Source of the DNA: an uncultured Lachnospiraceae bacterium
Lineage (GTDB): Bacteria > Bacillota > Clostridia > Lachnospirales > Lachnospiraceae
Reading direction: 5' to 3'
Assembly (NCBI GenBank): GCA_947177165.1
Contig: CAMWTP010000015.1
Span: 24,254-88,253 of the forward strand
Length of the DNA stretch: 64,000 nucleotides
Shown: piece after piece, positions 7,997 through 17,490 of the stretch
How the letters are laid out: every line of letters starts with the position of its first letter
Numbering within the stretch: position 1 is the stretch's first letter
Made by a program: the position numbers and the translations under genes
Notes under the pieces: generated by a model
What the model saw: only the letters and a program-made list of their open reading frames with translations
Told to the model about the DNA's origin: nothing
Database searches by the model: none

Positions 7997-8800
7997 TTAT
8001 TTAGGCTGTTTTCCGATATATGCCAGGATACCGCCATCAACATAGAGTATATGTCCATTTACGCCGTTCGATGCATCGGATGCAAGGAATACAGCAGGTC
8101 CGCCAAGCTCATCCGGCTGCAGCCATCTGTTTGCCGGTGTCTTTGCGCAGATAAAGGTGTCAAACGGATGTCTGCTGCCATCCGGCTGTCTCTCTCTCAA
8201 CGGAGCTGTCTGCGGTGTCTCGATATAACCCGGTCCGATACCGTTACACTGGATATTGAACTCACCGTACTCAGAGCAGATATTCTTCGTAAGCATCTTC
8301 AATCCGCCCTTAGCTGCCGCATATGCAGATACTGTCTCACGGCCAAGCTCTGACATCATAGAGCAGATGTTGATAATCTTGCCATGTCCCTTCTTGATCA
8401 TGGAAGGGATCACTGCCTTTGATACGATAAACGGAGCATTCAGATCCACATCAATAACCTGTCTGAACTCTGCAGCTGTCATCTCACACATCGGGATTCT
8501 CTTGATGATGCCTGCATTATTTACGAGAATGTCAATCACGCCTACTTCTTTCTCGATGTTAGCCACTAACTCATTGACTGCATCCTCATTTGTCACATCG
8601 CATACATACCCATGCGCATCGATGCCCTCTTCCTTATATGCTGCGATTCCCTTGTCCACAAGCTCCTGCTTGATATCATTAAATACGATCGTAGCACCTG
8701 CATTTGCCATCGCTTTTGCGATTGCAAAACCAATACCATAAGAAGCGCCTGTTACAAGTGCGATCTTACCTTCCAGTGAAAACGGATTTGTGTTTGCCAT
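7997..8800 (-). CDS. SDR-family gluconate 5-dehydrogenase / KduD-like oxidoreductase
   Basis: 267-residue short-chain dehydrogenase. The Rossmann motif T-G-A-S-Y-G-I-G is at about residues 18-25, N-N-A-G near 95, the catalytic Ser in I-C-S-M-M and the Y-A-A-A-K pair near 163-167. The C-terminal region (G-P-G-Y-I-E-T-P, then P-A-N-R-W) matches gluconate 5-dehydrogenase and 2-deoxy-D-gluconate/KduD relatives. Lying between kdgK and the aldolase, it probably reduces a 4-deoxy-5-ketouronate to 2-keto-3-deoxygluconate or interconverts keto-gluconates. No kduI isomerase is in the window. Ribosome binding site AGGAGG. Confidence 0.85.
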   Translation of the reverse strand: MANTNPFSLEGKIALVTGASYGIGFAIAKAMANAGATIVFNDIKQELVDKGIAAYKEEGIDAHGYVCDVTNEDAVNELVANIEKEVGVIDILVNNAGIIKRIPMCEMTAAEFRQVIDVDLNAPFIVSKAVIPSMIKKGHGKIINICSMMSELGRETVSAYAAAKGGLKMLTKNICSEYGEFNIQCNGIGPGYIETPQTAPLRERQPDGSRHPFDTFICAKTPANRWLQPDELGGPAVFLASDASNGVNGHILYVDGGILAYIGKQPK

Positions 8801-8908
8801 CTTTCATTTCCTCCTATTATAAATATTTCATAATGCACAATTTCTACGGAGAATAAACGACGCGAAGCCCATGCTGAGTGTTGTTTATTCTATTTTCTTT
8901 TCGTTTTT

Positions 8909-9943
8909 TTACCGTTGTACCCTGCCCGAAGCATCGCCGCCTGCAAGCGTCTCAACTTCTTTCCTTGACACCAAGTTAAAGTCTCCAGGAATTGTATGCT
9001 TTAATGCAGATGCTGCCACACCAAACTCCAATGCCGCCTTGAAGTCCTTGCCATCCAGCAGTCCGCAGATCACGCCGCCTGCAAAGGAATCACCGCCGCC
9101 AACGCGGTCAACGATCGGGTGGATGCTGTACTCTTTGGAGTGATAAAATTCCTTTGTGTCTCTTGAATAGATACATGCTGACCAGCCATTGTCGGAAGCG
9201 GAATGGCTCACTCTGAGGGAAGAAATGCAGTACTCAAAATTGTAATCTGCAACCATCTGCTCAAAGATTGACTTGTAGCCTGCAAGCTCAAGATCGCCGC
9301 TCGTCACGTCCGTATTGCCAGGCTTGTAGCCCAATACAAGCTCTGCATCCTCCTCATTTCCAATGCAGACATCAACATACTGCATCAGGTTCTTCATAAC
9401 CTTCTGAGCCTTCTCAGAAGACCACAATTTCTTTCTGAAATTAAGGTCTACAGAAACCTTTACGCCGTGCTTCTTTGCCGCCTTCAAAGCTTCCTCGGTG
9501 AGCACTGCAGCTGAATCCGATACCGCTGGTGTGATTCCTGTGAAATGGAACCAGTCAACACCCTCAAAAATCTTGTCAAAGTCAAAGTCGGCAGCTGTCG
9601 CTGTAGAGATTGAAGAATGTGCCCTGTCATACACAACCTTGGAAGGTCTCATCGCAGAACCGGACTCCAGATAGTAAATGCCAAGTCTCTCGCCGCACTT
9701 TGCAATGTTTGCTGTGCCAACGCCGTATTTTCTCAGAGCGGCGATTGCGCACTCGCCCAGCTCATTGTCCGGCACTGCTGTCACAAAGCTTGCATCATGT
9801 CCATAGTTTGCCAGCGATACAGCCACATTTGCCTCGCCGCCGCCATAGTTGATATCAAACTCGTCTGCCTGAATAAACTTCTCATTGTTGGGTGTAGAAA
9901 GTCTTAACATAATCTCGCCCATTGTAACTACTTTTTTTGCCAT
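8909..9943 (-). CDS. kdgK: 2-keto-3-deoxygluconate kinase (PfkB family)
   Basis: Phosphorylates 2-keto-3-deoxygluconate with ATP to give KDPG, the substrate of the aldolase two genes downstream. 344 residues with the PfkB signatures: Y-G-G-G-E-A-N-V-A near the N-terminus and D-R-V-G-G-G-D-S-F-A-G-G near residue 285, with the catalytic Asp. An ATG three codons earlier sits too close to the GGAGG, so the start at 9943 is preferred. It is separated from uxaA by a hairpin. Confidence 0.92.
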   Translation of the reverse strand: MAKKVVTMGEIMLRLSTPNNEKFIQADEFDINYGGGEANVAVSLANYGHDASFVTAVPDNELGECAIAALRKYGVGTANIAKCGERLGIYYLESGSAMRPSKVVYDRAHSSISTATAADFDFDKIFEGVDWFHFTGITPAVSDSAAVLTEEALKAAKKHGVKVSVDLNFRKKLWSSEKAQKVMKNLMQYVDVCIGNEEDAELVLGYKPGNTDVTSGDLELAGYKSIFEQMVADYNFEYCISSLRVSHSASDNGWSACIYSRDTKEFYHSKEYSIHPIVDRVGGGDSFAGGVICGLLDGKDFKAALEFGVAASALKHTIPGDFNLVSRKEVETLAGGDASGRVQR

Positions 9944-9968
9944 GATAATCATTCCTCCATTTATTTTG

Positions 9969-9997
9969 GAGTGCTCTCAAAATTTTCGGGAGCACTC
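9969..9997 (-). other. Intercistronic hairpin between uxaA and kdgK
   Basis: Perfect 8-base stem GAGTGCTC/GAGCACTC (9969-9976 and 9990-9997). On the minus strand it is followed by CAAAAT, not a T-run, so it is probably not a strong terminator. Confidence 0.55.
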
Positions 9998-10017
9998 TAT
10001 TTTTACACCATTAATAG

Positions 10018-11499
10018 TTATAACGTCACGCCCTGCTTAAAGATCGCCATATCATGGAATCCCGCAAGCTCGCTCTTGACCTCCTTGCCGGAAGCAATCG
10101 CCACCACCTCGTCAAACAACCGCTGTCCTGCCGCGTCCAGACTTTCTCCCTCCGCGACAACCCCGGCATTAAAGTCAATCCAGTTGTCCTTTTTGCCTGC
10201 AAGCCTTGAATTGCTCGAGATCTTCATCGTAGGAACCGGACACGCAAACGGTGTACCGCGCCCCGTCGTGAACAGAACAATATGTGCACCGCTGGCAGCA
10301 AGCGCTGTCGCAGCGACAAGGTCATTCCCGGGAGCGCTCAGCAGATTCAGCCCTGGTGTACTCACCATCTCACCGTATGCGAGCACGCCCTTTACAATCG
10401 CGCTTCCCGACTTCTGTGTGCAGCCAAGGGACTTGTCCTCCAATGTAGAAATACCGCCCTTCTTGTTGCCCGGTGAAGGATTTTCGTAGATCGTCTGGTT
10501 ATGACTCTTGAAATAATTCTTGAAATCATTAATCAGGTCAACTGTCTTGTGAAATAGCTCTTCATTTGCACAGCGGTTCATCAGAATGGTCTCCGCCCCA
10601 AACATCTCCGGAACCTCTGTGAGAATGGTTGTACCTTTTTTGCTGATCAGGATATCGGAAAAACGTCCGACAGTAGGATTTGCCGTAATTCCAGAAAATC
10701 CGTCGCTGCCGCCGCACTTCATACCGATGACAAGCCTGGAGACACTAACTGGCTCGCGCCGGAACTGTGACGCGTACCCGGCCAGTCCTTTCACGATCTC
10801 AACGCCCTCGGCAATCTCATCGTCACTCTCCTGCGCCACAAGGAATTTCACCCGGTCAGGATTGAAGTCTCCCATGTATCCCTTTAGCACATCAATATTG
10901 CTGTTCTCACAGCCAAGTCCCAGCACCAGCACACCGCCTGCATTCGGATGATTGATCAGATTGGCAAGAATCTGTCTGGTGTGCTCCTGATCGTCTCCCA
11001 TCTGGGAACATCCATACGGATGCGGAAAAGCGCACACTGCCTCGATATTCTCCCGCACAAGCCCCTTTGAGAGCTCTGCGATCCTGCTCGCCACATTGTT
11101 GACACAGCCGACCGTGGGAATAATCCAGATCTCATTTCTGACGCCGACCTTACCGTTCTCACGGTTGTATCCCATAAAAGTGACATCCTCCGTAAACTTT
11201 TCCTCAGCAAAATCCGGCTCATAACTGTAGTCAAGCAGATCTCCCAAGCCTGTCTTTAAGTTGTGTGTGTGAATCCACTCACCCTTTTTCACTGCGGCTG
11301 TCGCATTTCCGATGCGGAAACCATATTTGATCACTGGCGTCCCCTCTGCGATATCCACAAGTGCAAATTTGTGTCCCGCCGGAATTTCCATCGTGGTTGT
11401 CACATCAGCGCCGCCCACATCCACTGTGGTGTCCGCCGGAATTACTTCCAGCGCCACAGCCACATTGTCATTTTCATTGATTTTAATAAAATTTGCCAT
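10018..11499 (-). CDS. uxaA: Altronate dehydratase
   Basis: Dehydrates D-altronate to 2-keto-3-deoxygluconate. 493 residues with an N-terminal SAF-type domain (M-E-I-P-A-G-H-K-F-A, later W-I-H-T-H-N-L) and a long UxaA catalytic domain with C-G-G-S-D-G-F-S-G and conserved cysteines in P-H-P-Y-G-C-S-Q and G-L-G-C-E-N. The start at 11499 follows AAAAGGATAT; nine upstream codons are open but unsupported. It sits 38 bases after uxaB in the same operon. Confidence 0.93.
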   Translation of the reverse strand: MANFIKINENDNVAVALEVIPADTTVDVGGADVTTTMEIPAGHKFALVDIAEGTPVIKYGFRIGNATAAVKKGEWIHTHNLKTGLGDLLDYSYEPDFAEEKFTEDVTFMGYNRENGKVGVRNEIWIIPTVGCVNNVASRIAELSKGLVRENIEAVCAFPHPYGCSQMGDDQEHTRQILANLINHPNAGGVLVLGLGCENSNIDVLKGYMGDFNPDRVKFLVAQESDDEIAEGVEIVKGLAGYASQFRREPVSVSRLVIGMKCGGSDGFSGITANPTVGRFSDILISKKGTTILTEVPEMFGAETILMNRCANEELFHKTVDLINDFKNYFKSHNQTIYENPSPGNKKGGISTLEDKSLGCTQKSGSAIVKGVLAYGEMVSTPGLNLLSAPGNDLVAATALAASGAHIVLFTTGRGTPFACPVPTMKISSNSRLAGKKDNWIDFNAGVVAEGESLDAAGQRLFDEVVAIASGKEVKSELAGFHDMAIFKQGVTL

Positions 11500-11537
11500 A
11501 TCTATATCCTTTTTAATTTGAATCAATTAAAATTTTT

Positions 11538-13001
11538 TCAAAAATTTTTCTCAATCGCTTTTCTCATTCCAAGCGTTCTGATATCCTCCAGATAGCCTGT
11601 CACTGCATCGGCAAGCCCGTCAACCTGTGTCAGATCCTGTCCGTGGAAATCCGTGTTGCTCAGATATGCCTGCACAAACTCCGCAGAAGTCTTCGCACTG
11701 TTTGCTGCAAAGAACTCAAGCACAGCCATGTCATCCATGATGTTGTACTCCTGTCCATCCCTATGTCCGATTAACGCCTTTTCGCGAATCTCATTTCCTG
11801 TATAGAACGCCATCAGCGCTGCTATTGAGAATGTCAGGTGGTTTGGCAGCTCACCCTTTCTCTCTACATATCCAAGCAGGGACGGCATGCATCTTGCTCT
11901 CCACTTGGATACAGAATTCAGCGAGATCGCAAGCAAAGCATGCTTTATGTACGGATTCTTAAATCTGCCGTCCACTGCCTCCGCAAAGTCAAGCAGATCC
12001 TGTCTGGGCAGATCCAGTGTCGGAATCACTTCATCGTAGATTGTCTTATGCATGAAATTGCCGATTAGCTCGTCCTCCATAGACTCTCTCACATAGTCAT
12101 TTCCTGCAAGATAAGATGCAAGCACAAAAGAAGTATGTGCGCCGTTCAGAATGCGAACCTTTCTCTGCTTATACGGCTTCTGATTGTCTGTAAAGATAAC
12201 CGGGCAGCCTGCATCGGGAAGCGGGAACTCCTTGCTGATATCCTTTGCGCTCTCGATTACCCAGAGGCCAAACGGCTCTGCTGTGACAACGATATTGTCG
12301 CGATATCCGAACTCTTTCCAAAGCTCCTCAGCGTCATCTCTCGGATATCCTGTAACGATGCGGTCAACCAGCGTCGAGGTAAATACGCATGCGTCATCCA
12401 GCCATGTCAGGAAACCGTCTTCCAGATTCCAGAGTTTCGCAAACTTGACAACACACTCCTTTAGATGGATGCCGTTGTCATCAATCAGCTCTACTGGCAG
12501 CATCACAAGTCCCTTGTCTGCCGCTCCATTAAAATGTTTGTATCTCGTATAGAGGAATTTGCAGAGCTTGCCCGGATAAGTCTTGGGCGGCTCTGACTCA
12601 AACTTGTCAGAATCATCAAATACGATACCGGCCTCCGTCGTGTTTGACACAATAAATCTCAGCGTATCTAATTTGGCATACTCGCTGTACTTTCCATATT
12701 CATCGTAAGCATCTACCACATCCGCAACACTTGTCACAACTCTCTTGATCACCTTAGGCTCACCGTCCACCATGCCTCTTAAGCATACTGTGTACTGACA
12801 GTCCTGATCGTGAAACATATTGAGGATTCCGGCACCGTCAATGGGCTTTACCAAAACAATGTCCCCATCGAATTTGCCCTGTTCATTTGCAATATCGATA
12901 AAATAATCAACAAATGCACGTAGGAAGTTGCCTTCGCCAAACTGAAGTACCTTAATCGGTCTCGCTTTTTTTCCGGTCTTTGCCGCATTTAATAATTCCA
13001 T
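11538..13001 (-). CDS. uxaB: Tagaturonate reductase (altronate oxidoreductase)
   Basis: NADH-dependent reduction of D-tagaturonate to D-altronate, the step after uronate isomerase in galacturonate breakdown. 487 residues of the mannitol dehydrogenase family: an N-terminal Rossmann segment (V-L-Q-F-G-E-G-N-F-L-R-A-F) and a C-terminal domain with the catalytic Lys region N-G-A-H-T-S. The first gene of the operon, with AGGAG before ATG at 13001. No uxaC isomerase is present in the window. Mannonate oxidoreductase (UxuB) is a relative, but the next gene being uxaA favours UxaB. Confidence 0.92.
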   Translation of the reverse strand: MELLNAAKTGKKARPIKVLQFGEGNFLRAFVDYFIDIANEQGKFDGDIVLVKPIDGAGILNMFHDQDCQYTVCLRGMVDGEPKVIKRVVTSVADVVDAYDEYGKYSEYAKLDTLRFIVSNTTEAGIVFDDSDKFESEPPKTYPGKLCKFLYTRYKHFNGAADKGLVMLPVELIDDNGIHLKECVVKFAKLWNLEDGFLTWLDDACVFTSTLVDRIVTGYPRDDAEELWKEFGYRDNIVVTAEPFGLWVIESAKDISKEFPLPDAGCPVIFTDNQKPYKQRKVRILNGAHTSFVLASYLAGNDYVRESMEDELIGNFMHKTIYDEVIPTLDLPRQDLLDFAEAVDGRFKNPYIKHALLAISLNSVSKWRARCMPSLLGYVERKGELPNHLTFSIAALMAFYTGNEIREKALIGHRDGQEYNIMDDMAVLEFFAANSAKTSAEFVQAYLSNTDFHGQDLTQVDGLADAVTGYLEDIRTLGMRKAIEKNF

Positions 13002-13098
13002 GTCACTTTCTCCTATCAATCTTTTCAATCACTGGTTACTATAAAAGACACAGCACACCCTGTTTCACATATCGAAACGCCTTGTCCTGCCATGTGTG

Positions 13099-13114
13099 TT
13101 GTAAGTGCTTACAA
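13099..13114. promoter_or_regulatory. Palindromic operator (LacI/CcpA type) over the uronate promoter
   Basis: TTGTAAGTGCTTACAA has 7-base arms around a 2-base centre and closely fits the cre/LacI-family pattern TGTAAGCGCTTACA. It starts six bases after the -10 box of the uxaB promoter, covering the expected transcription start, as expected for repression by CcpA or a uronate-specific LacI-type regulator. No regulator gene is adjacent. Confidence 0.7.
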
Positions 13115-13119
13115 TTTGC

Positions 13120-13148
13120 ATTTTATATCGTTTTCAGCAGAAAGTCAA
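13120..13148 (-). promoter_or_regulatory. Sigma-A promoter of the uronate operon
   Basis: Minus strand -35 TTGACT (13143-13148), 17-base spacer, -10 TAAAAT (13120-13125), 120 bases before the uxaB start. Confidence 0.75.
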
Positions 13149-13235
13149 CCATATTTGGAATACTTTTCAAGTGTTTTTCCATATATTTTCAATTACTTTA
13201 TGAAAACAGTTACATTTCCTCAAAAAACCTATCGG

Positions 13236-14396
13236 TTAATGCTCCATCCGCTGTCTGATCTTGTCGACTGCTTTCCATCGTCTGATGCGTTCCTGCCTGT
13301 CACGCGCAAGGACTTCCACCATGAATACACTGATCTCCCAGAAAATCTGCTTCGTCTCGTCATTCATTCCCGAATACTCCTGCATGATCGTGTGGAGCTT
13401 TTTTGCGACCTCACCGCCTTTTACATTTTTGAGATCTGTCAGTGTCTTTGCCTCTGTGATCTCGATCATCTTGAAAAGACTGTCGATAAAGTCTCCTACC
13501 TGCTCGATCTCCAGTGCAAAAATCCAATTATTGATGCGATCGTATAATTCCTTGCGTTTCGGCTGCTGAGATCCGGAACGCTCAAAGCAGTCTCCCTCCA
13601 CACACCATGAAAAGCAGACATGCTGCTGCACACCGATCTCTGTGCTTCTGATCAGCTCATAGTCCGTCTTCTGCTCCATCAGCATACCAACAAACGATTC
13701 ATCCGGAACAATCTTCAAAATCTTCTCCCTGATGCCTGCATAATCGAGCTTTTCCATGAAATCCGGCCGGAATCCCGGTCCGTCCATATTATAGATTCTG
13801 CCGATTCTGTGCTTAATATTTTCATCGCAGGTCATCGCCGCATACACGGCCAGATTTCCCCCCTTGGAATGTCCCCCCAGATAAAATCTGAGACCGCGCT
13901 TTCTGGCAAGAAGCTTTGCTACCCGGTTCACATATTCCGTACTCCTCAGCTGGGCGCCAACCGGCGTGCGGTACGCCATATTAAAATCCTCTTTCCAACC
14001 AATCAGCGCATCATCCGTTCCGCGAAAAGATATAAAGGTATCCCCGTTTCCAAGCAGGAATGTCACTGCGCAAAACTGTGTCCCCTCATCGGCATCCATT
14101 TCCTCCACCAGATAATTCGCTTTTGCATTCCTGTATCTGCGCGAAAAAACTGCTTTGTAAAATAACTCCCTGTTTTTTTCCAGCTCCCACTTTACAGATA
14201 TAAAATTGTGCCAGTCCATTTTCTGCGCCACATCGCACAAGGCGACAGCCGGCTTATTGTCGTCTATCCCAGGAACAATCCCATTGAAAATAAAATAGGA
14301 AAGATGAGAAAAGACAAGTCCGTCAATTTCACAAAAGGGCTTTTCCGTAAAGGTAAAGCCCCCAAATTCATACACATATGAAATAATGTCTCCCAT
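13236..14396 (-). CDS. Mbeg1-like (DUF2974) alpha/beta hydrolase
   Basis: 386-residue protein with a lipase-type fold. The nucleophile elbow G-G-H-S-K-G-G-N-L-A is near residue 190, preceded by F-I-S-F-R-G-T-D-D (oxyanion/strand region). These are hallmarks of the Mbeg1-like family, common in Firmicutes with unknown substrate. No signal peptide, so probably cytoplasmic. The start at 14396 is chosen because GGAGGG lies four bases upstream; two more ATG codons lie further upstream. The C-terminal third is helical and charged. Confidence 0.82.
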   Translation of the reverse strand: MGDIISYVYEFGGFTFTEKPFCEIDGLVFSHLSYFIFNGIVPGIDDNKPAVALCDVAQKMDWHNFISVKWELEKNRELFYKAVFSRRYRNAKANYLVEEMDADEGTQFCAVTFLLGNGDTFISFRGTDDALIGWKEDFNMAYRTPVGAQLRSTEYVNRVAKLLARKRGLRFYLGGHSKGGNLAVYAAMTCDENIKHRIGRIYNMDGPGFRPDFMEKLDYAGIREKILKIVPDESFVGMLMEQKTDYELIRSTEIGVQQHVCFSWCVEGDCFERSGSQQPKRKELYDRINNWIFALEIEQVGDFIDSLFKMIEITEAKTLTDLKNVKGGEVAKKLHTIMQEYSGMNDETKQIFWEISVFMVEVLARDRQERIRRWKAVDKIRQRMEH

Positions 14397-14452
14397 AGAA
14401 CCCTCCATGTCACCAGCCCCCCGCAAATACGGGTGTCCGTTTATAACTGAAA

Positions 14453-15673
14453 TCAGTACAATTCTCCGTCATAGTATGTCAGCAGCAATCCCACCACGTT
14501 ATTATACTGAAGCATTCCTTCCTCCACGCCGTTCAATTTCAGTGTTGTATCCATAAGTTTGTCAGAAACCTTCTTCACCGTGGACGTCTTCACAACAGCA
14601 GTCTTTTCAACCGACTGCCAGCTCTCCCGTGTCAGAAAAATGTTGTCATTTGCCACACCATCGCTGATTCTCTCATGTTTCATATACACATCCTTATTGT
14701 TCCCAATCGAATTGCGGAAATCTTTATTTACATAACTAAGTACACTGAGATACCCGCAATACTGCAGAAACGGATCATCCGAGTTGATACATGCCAGATA
14801 CCCGATCATATTGGCATCGTCCTCATAGATAAAACCTTTTGTGTGTGCAAGCTCATGGCAAACCGTCGGAGCCACATTGGTGATATACATTACCGAATTT
14901 ATATTTGCCTCCATGGAAAACGGGAAGTAATATCCCATTATGTACTGCTGACTGAAAAAATCAGAAAAGCTTAAGTATTTCGGAGTCACATAAAATCCGG
15001 AAAGCTGGTCGTACTCCTCGCCGAGCTTTATCATCGCCTGCCTTGAAGCCTCAACCAAATCACCGTCATAATATGCGTCACCGCTGTCATCATGTGGAAT
15101 CACTTTCTCCAATTCATTACATCGCTCAACAATATAATCCCTCAGTATTGCAAGCTCCCGCTTTGTGTATGTCGTTTCATTTGCTATTGTATCATCCTTT
15201 ATACGTACCTGTGCAGCCGCATGATCGGAAATACTGGCAACCATCATCTCCTCTTCCAGCCGGTCCGCCAGATATTTGTCGGAAAAACTCGAACTGTGAT
15301 ACAGGATAAAACAATTCAGTGTCATCACATAGCTGACAACCAAAGCCGTCCACGCATAAAATTTTCCAAAACCTCTTACTGCCTTTTTATATTTCTGTCT
15401 GCTGATCAGGTTCACGACCCAAAATCCGATTCCAAATATCGTGATCGCCGCTGCCAGAATCAACATGATCTCACCGACGCTGAACGGCACCTTGCTCGTG
15501 AGGCGCGCATATGTATTCAGCCAGATGGGAAAAATATTTTTGATATACCAGTCACTGAATTTTACACTCTGCCATGACGCTGCGTTGATCATGACAATCC
15601 CCGCCACACCGACTGCATACATAATTTTGTGAATTTTTACCTTATGATTGGTTTTTTCTCCCGTATTATCCAT
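14453..15673 (-). CDS. DUF3810-type membrane zinc metalloprotein
   Basis: 406 residues with three N-terminal transmembrane segments (about residues 17-33, 67-89 and 105-125) and a large extracellular domain holding T-V-C-H-E-L-A-H-T-K-G-F near residue 272. This H-E-x-x-H metal site is followed by a Y-E-D-D-A-N region with a likely third ligand. The fold matches DUF3810 proteins, putative membrane-anchored peptidases of unknown substrate. Ribosome binding site CTGGAGG. It lies 56 bases upstream of the Mbeg1-like gene on the same strand, so they may be cotranscribed. Confidence 0.8.
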   Translation of the reverse strand: MDNTGEKTNHKVKIHKIMYAVGVAGIVMINAASWQSVKFSDWYIKNIFPIWLNTYARLTSKVPFSVGEIMLILAAAITIFGIGFWVVNLISRQKYKKAVRGFGKFYAWTALVVSYVMTLNCFILYHSSSFSDKYLADRLEEEMMVASISDHAAAQVRIKDDTIANETTYTKRELAILRDYIVERCNELEKVIPHDDSGDAYYDGDLVEASRQAMIKLGEEYDQLSGFYVTPKYLSFSDFFSQQYIMGYYFPFSMEANINSVMYITNVAPTVCHELAHTKGFIYEDDANMIGYLACINSDDPFLQYCGYLSVLSYVNKDFRNSIGNNKDVYMKHERISDGVANDNIFLTRESWQSVEKTAVVKTSTVKKVSDKLMDTTLKLNGVEEGMLQYNNVVGLLLTYYDGELY

Positions 15674-15782
15674 ATTTTTCCCTCCAGTAAGTGCTTCATC
15701 CTGTTATTTATTATACAGAATATCACATTATTGTTATGAAAATATAGATAAATTGTGAACAATTGCCAACTTCCAAACCATA

Positions 15783-17066
15783 TTATGGAAGAATCATGAA
15801 CTCCGCATAACGCGCCGCGTCAATGCGGCTTACGTTTGTCTCCATGTACACCCCGTCCTCGCGGTATTCCGTCCTGTGTACCACTGCGTTGTCATTGAGA
15901 TAGGACACGATATCCCCCCTTTTATACGGAATGATAAACGCACAGTCCCTGTATCTTTTTGACAGCTTCCCTGTGATCAGTGTGAGAAGGGTATCGATAC
16001 CGCTCCGCGACTTTGCAGACATATACAGTTTATCGTCCCCCTGAATAGTCGCAAACTCTCCCATACCACACAGATCCGCCTTGTTAAACACATAGATCAT
16101 CGGAATTTTCGCCGCGTCAAGTTCCTTTAAAGTATCCTCCGTCACCTTGATATGCTCCATATAATTCTCATCTGAATAGTCTATGACCTGAATCAGCAGA
16201 TCTGCCTCCCTGACTTCCTCCAGCGTCGAGCGGAACGCCTTCACAAGATTGTGGGGAAGATTTGAGATAAAACCTACGGTGTCGGACAGCAAAAAGGCAT
16301 TTTGATCCGACGGCGTGATTCTTCTGACAGTTGTGTCAAGCGTTGCAAAGAGCATATCCTCCTCGTAAACCTTCTTTTCCTCATCACCAACATATGCCGC
16401 CAGCATGGAATTCATGATCGTGGACTTCCCTGCATTGGTATACCCGACCAATGCCACTCTCGGAATCCCTGACTCCGTTCTCTTTTTGCGCTGCGTCGCC
16501 CGCTCGCCGGCGATATCCTCAAGCTCACGCCTCATGCTCGTAAGTCTCTGTTCCAGTCTCCGCCTGTCCAGTTCCAGCTTCTTCTCGCCTGCTCCCTTAT
16601 TGCTCATCGCTCCGCTGGCGCCGCCCTGTCTCGACAGGGCATCGTGAAGTCCTACCAGCCGCGGCAGCATATACTGCAGCCTTGCCACTTCAACCTGCAG
16701 CCTTGCCTCCCTCGTCCTTGCCCTCGCAGAAAAGATTTCCAGGATCAGTGTTGTCCTGTCCATTACCGGACAATTGAGTTCCTTGCTCAGGTTTCTGAGC
16801 TGAATCGGTGACAACCCGTTGTCGAACACCACAATATCTGCCTCAAGCGCCCTGACCATCTCGCAGACTTCCCGAACCTTGCCGGCACCGATATATGTGG
16901 CGGTATTCGGTGACTCCATATTCTGCTCAATGCGCCCTGCCGGCTCCATGTTGCACGCCTTCACCAGACTGATCATCTCATCCATGGCGAGATCAAAGCG
17001 CTCTTTCCCTCTATTTCCATTTGTGCCAGCTGTCATATTCATACCTACAATCAGTGCCCTATCCAT
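15783..17066 (-). CDS. hflX: Ribosome-associated GTPase HflX
   Basis: 427-residue GTPase that splits stalled or stressed ribosomes. The N-terminal HflX domain contains G-x-G-K-V-R-E and the glycine-rich linker S-R-Q-G-G-A-S-G-A (about residues 155-165). A coiled-coil helix (L-E-L-D-R-R-R-L-E-Q-R-L) follows, then the G domain: G1 G-Y-T-N-A-G-K-S-T, G3 D-T-V-G-F, G4 N-K-A-D. The start at 17066 has GGAGG upstream. It transcribes away from the accessory region. Confidence 0.95.
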   Translation of the reverse strand: MDRALIVGMNMTAGTNGNRGKERFDLAMDEMISLVKACNMEPAGRIEQNMESPNTATYIGAGKVREVCEMVRALEADIVVFDNGLSPIQLRNLSKELNCPVMDRTTLILEIFSARARTREARLQVEVARLQYMLPRLVGLHDALSRQGGASGAMSNKGAGEKKLELDRRRLEQRLTSMRRELEDIAGERATQRKKRTESGIPRVALVGYTNAGKSTIMNSMLAAYVGDEEKKVYEEDMLFATLDTTVRRITPSDQNAFLLSDTVGFISNLPHNLVKAFRSTLEEVREADLLIQVIDYSDENYMEHIKVTEDTLKELDAAKIPMIYVFNKADLCGMGEFATIQGDDKLYMSAKSRSGIDTLLTLITGKLSKRYRDCAFIIPYKRGDIVSYLNDNAVVHRTEYREDGVYMETNVSRIDAARYAEFMILP

Positions 17067-17300
17067 ATATTCCTCCACTTCCTTACATTACTGGTTTAAA
17101 ACAATTTCATGCCGCAAACCTGACGCCGTGGTTTGCTATATTTAGTATACTGCTTTTCTGATCATATTTACACCTCTTTGTAACAAATTTACAAATTTCC
17201 CGCTGCTTATGTGGATGTCTGAACAACAATCCAGCTCCTTTACATGAATATACAATAAAGAAAGCTTCTTCCGGCAGCAAAGAATTGGGAGGATACTGTC

Positions 17301-17396
17301 ATGAAAAAGCTTTCTTCAAAGGATTACTATATTGAAAAAGAGTTAAGTGAAAACATTCTTTCGAATGTCGCATCTAAAATGCTTATTCGCGACTAA
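17301..17396 (+). pseudogene. Short 31-residue ORF, possible truncated SHOCT-type protein
   Basis: ATG at 17301 with a good GGGAGG site 10 bases upstream encodes MKKLSSKDYYIEKELSENIL and 11 more residues before a stop. The opening resembles the first helix of short SHOCT-domain proteins carried on Clostridial mobile elements (about 55-60 residues), of which the second half is missing. This may be a remnant or a genuine micro-protein. The rest of the 17067-17490 gap shows nothing further. Confidence 0.35.
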
Positions 17397-17490
17397 ATTA
17401 TCACGAATCTATAGATAATATACTAAATTGTCAGACAATTGTCAATAGAATATACAAATTTTCTCAATTTATTATTTTTTCGTTTTTTTA

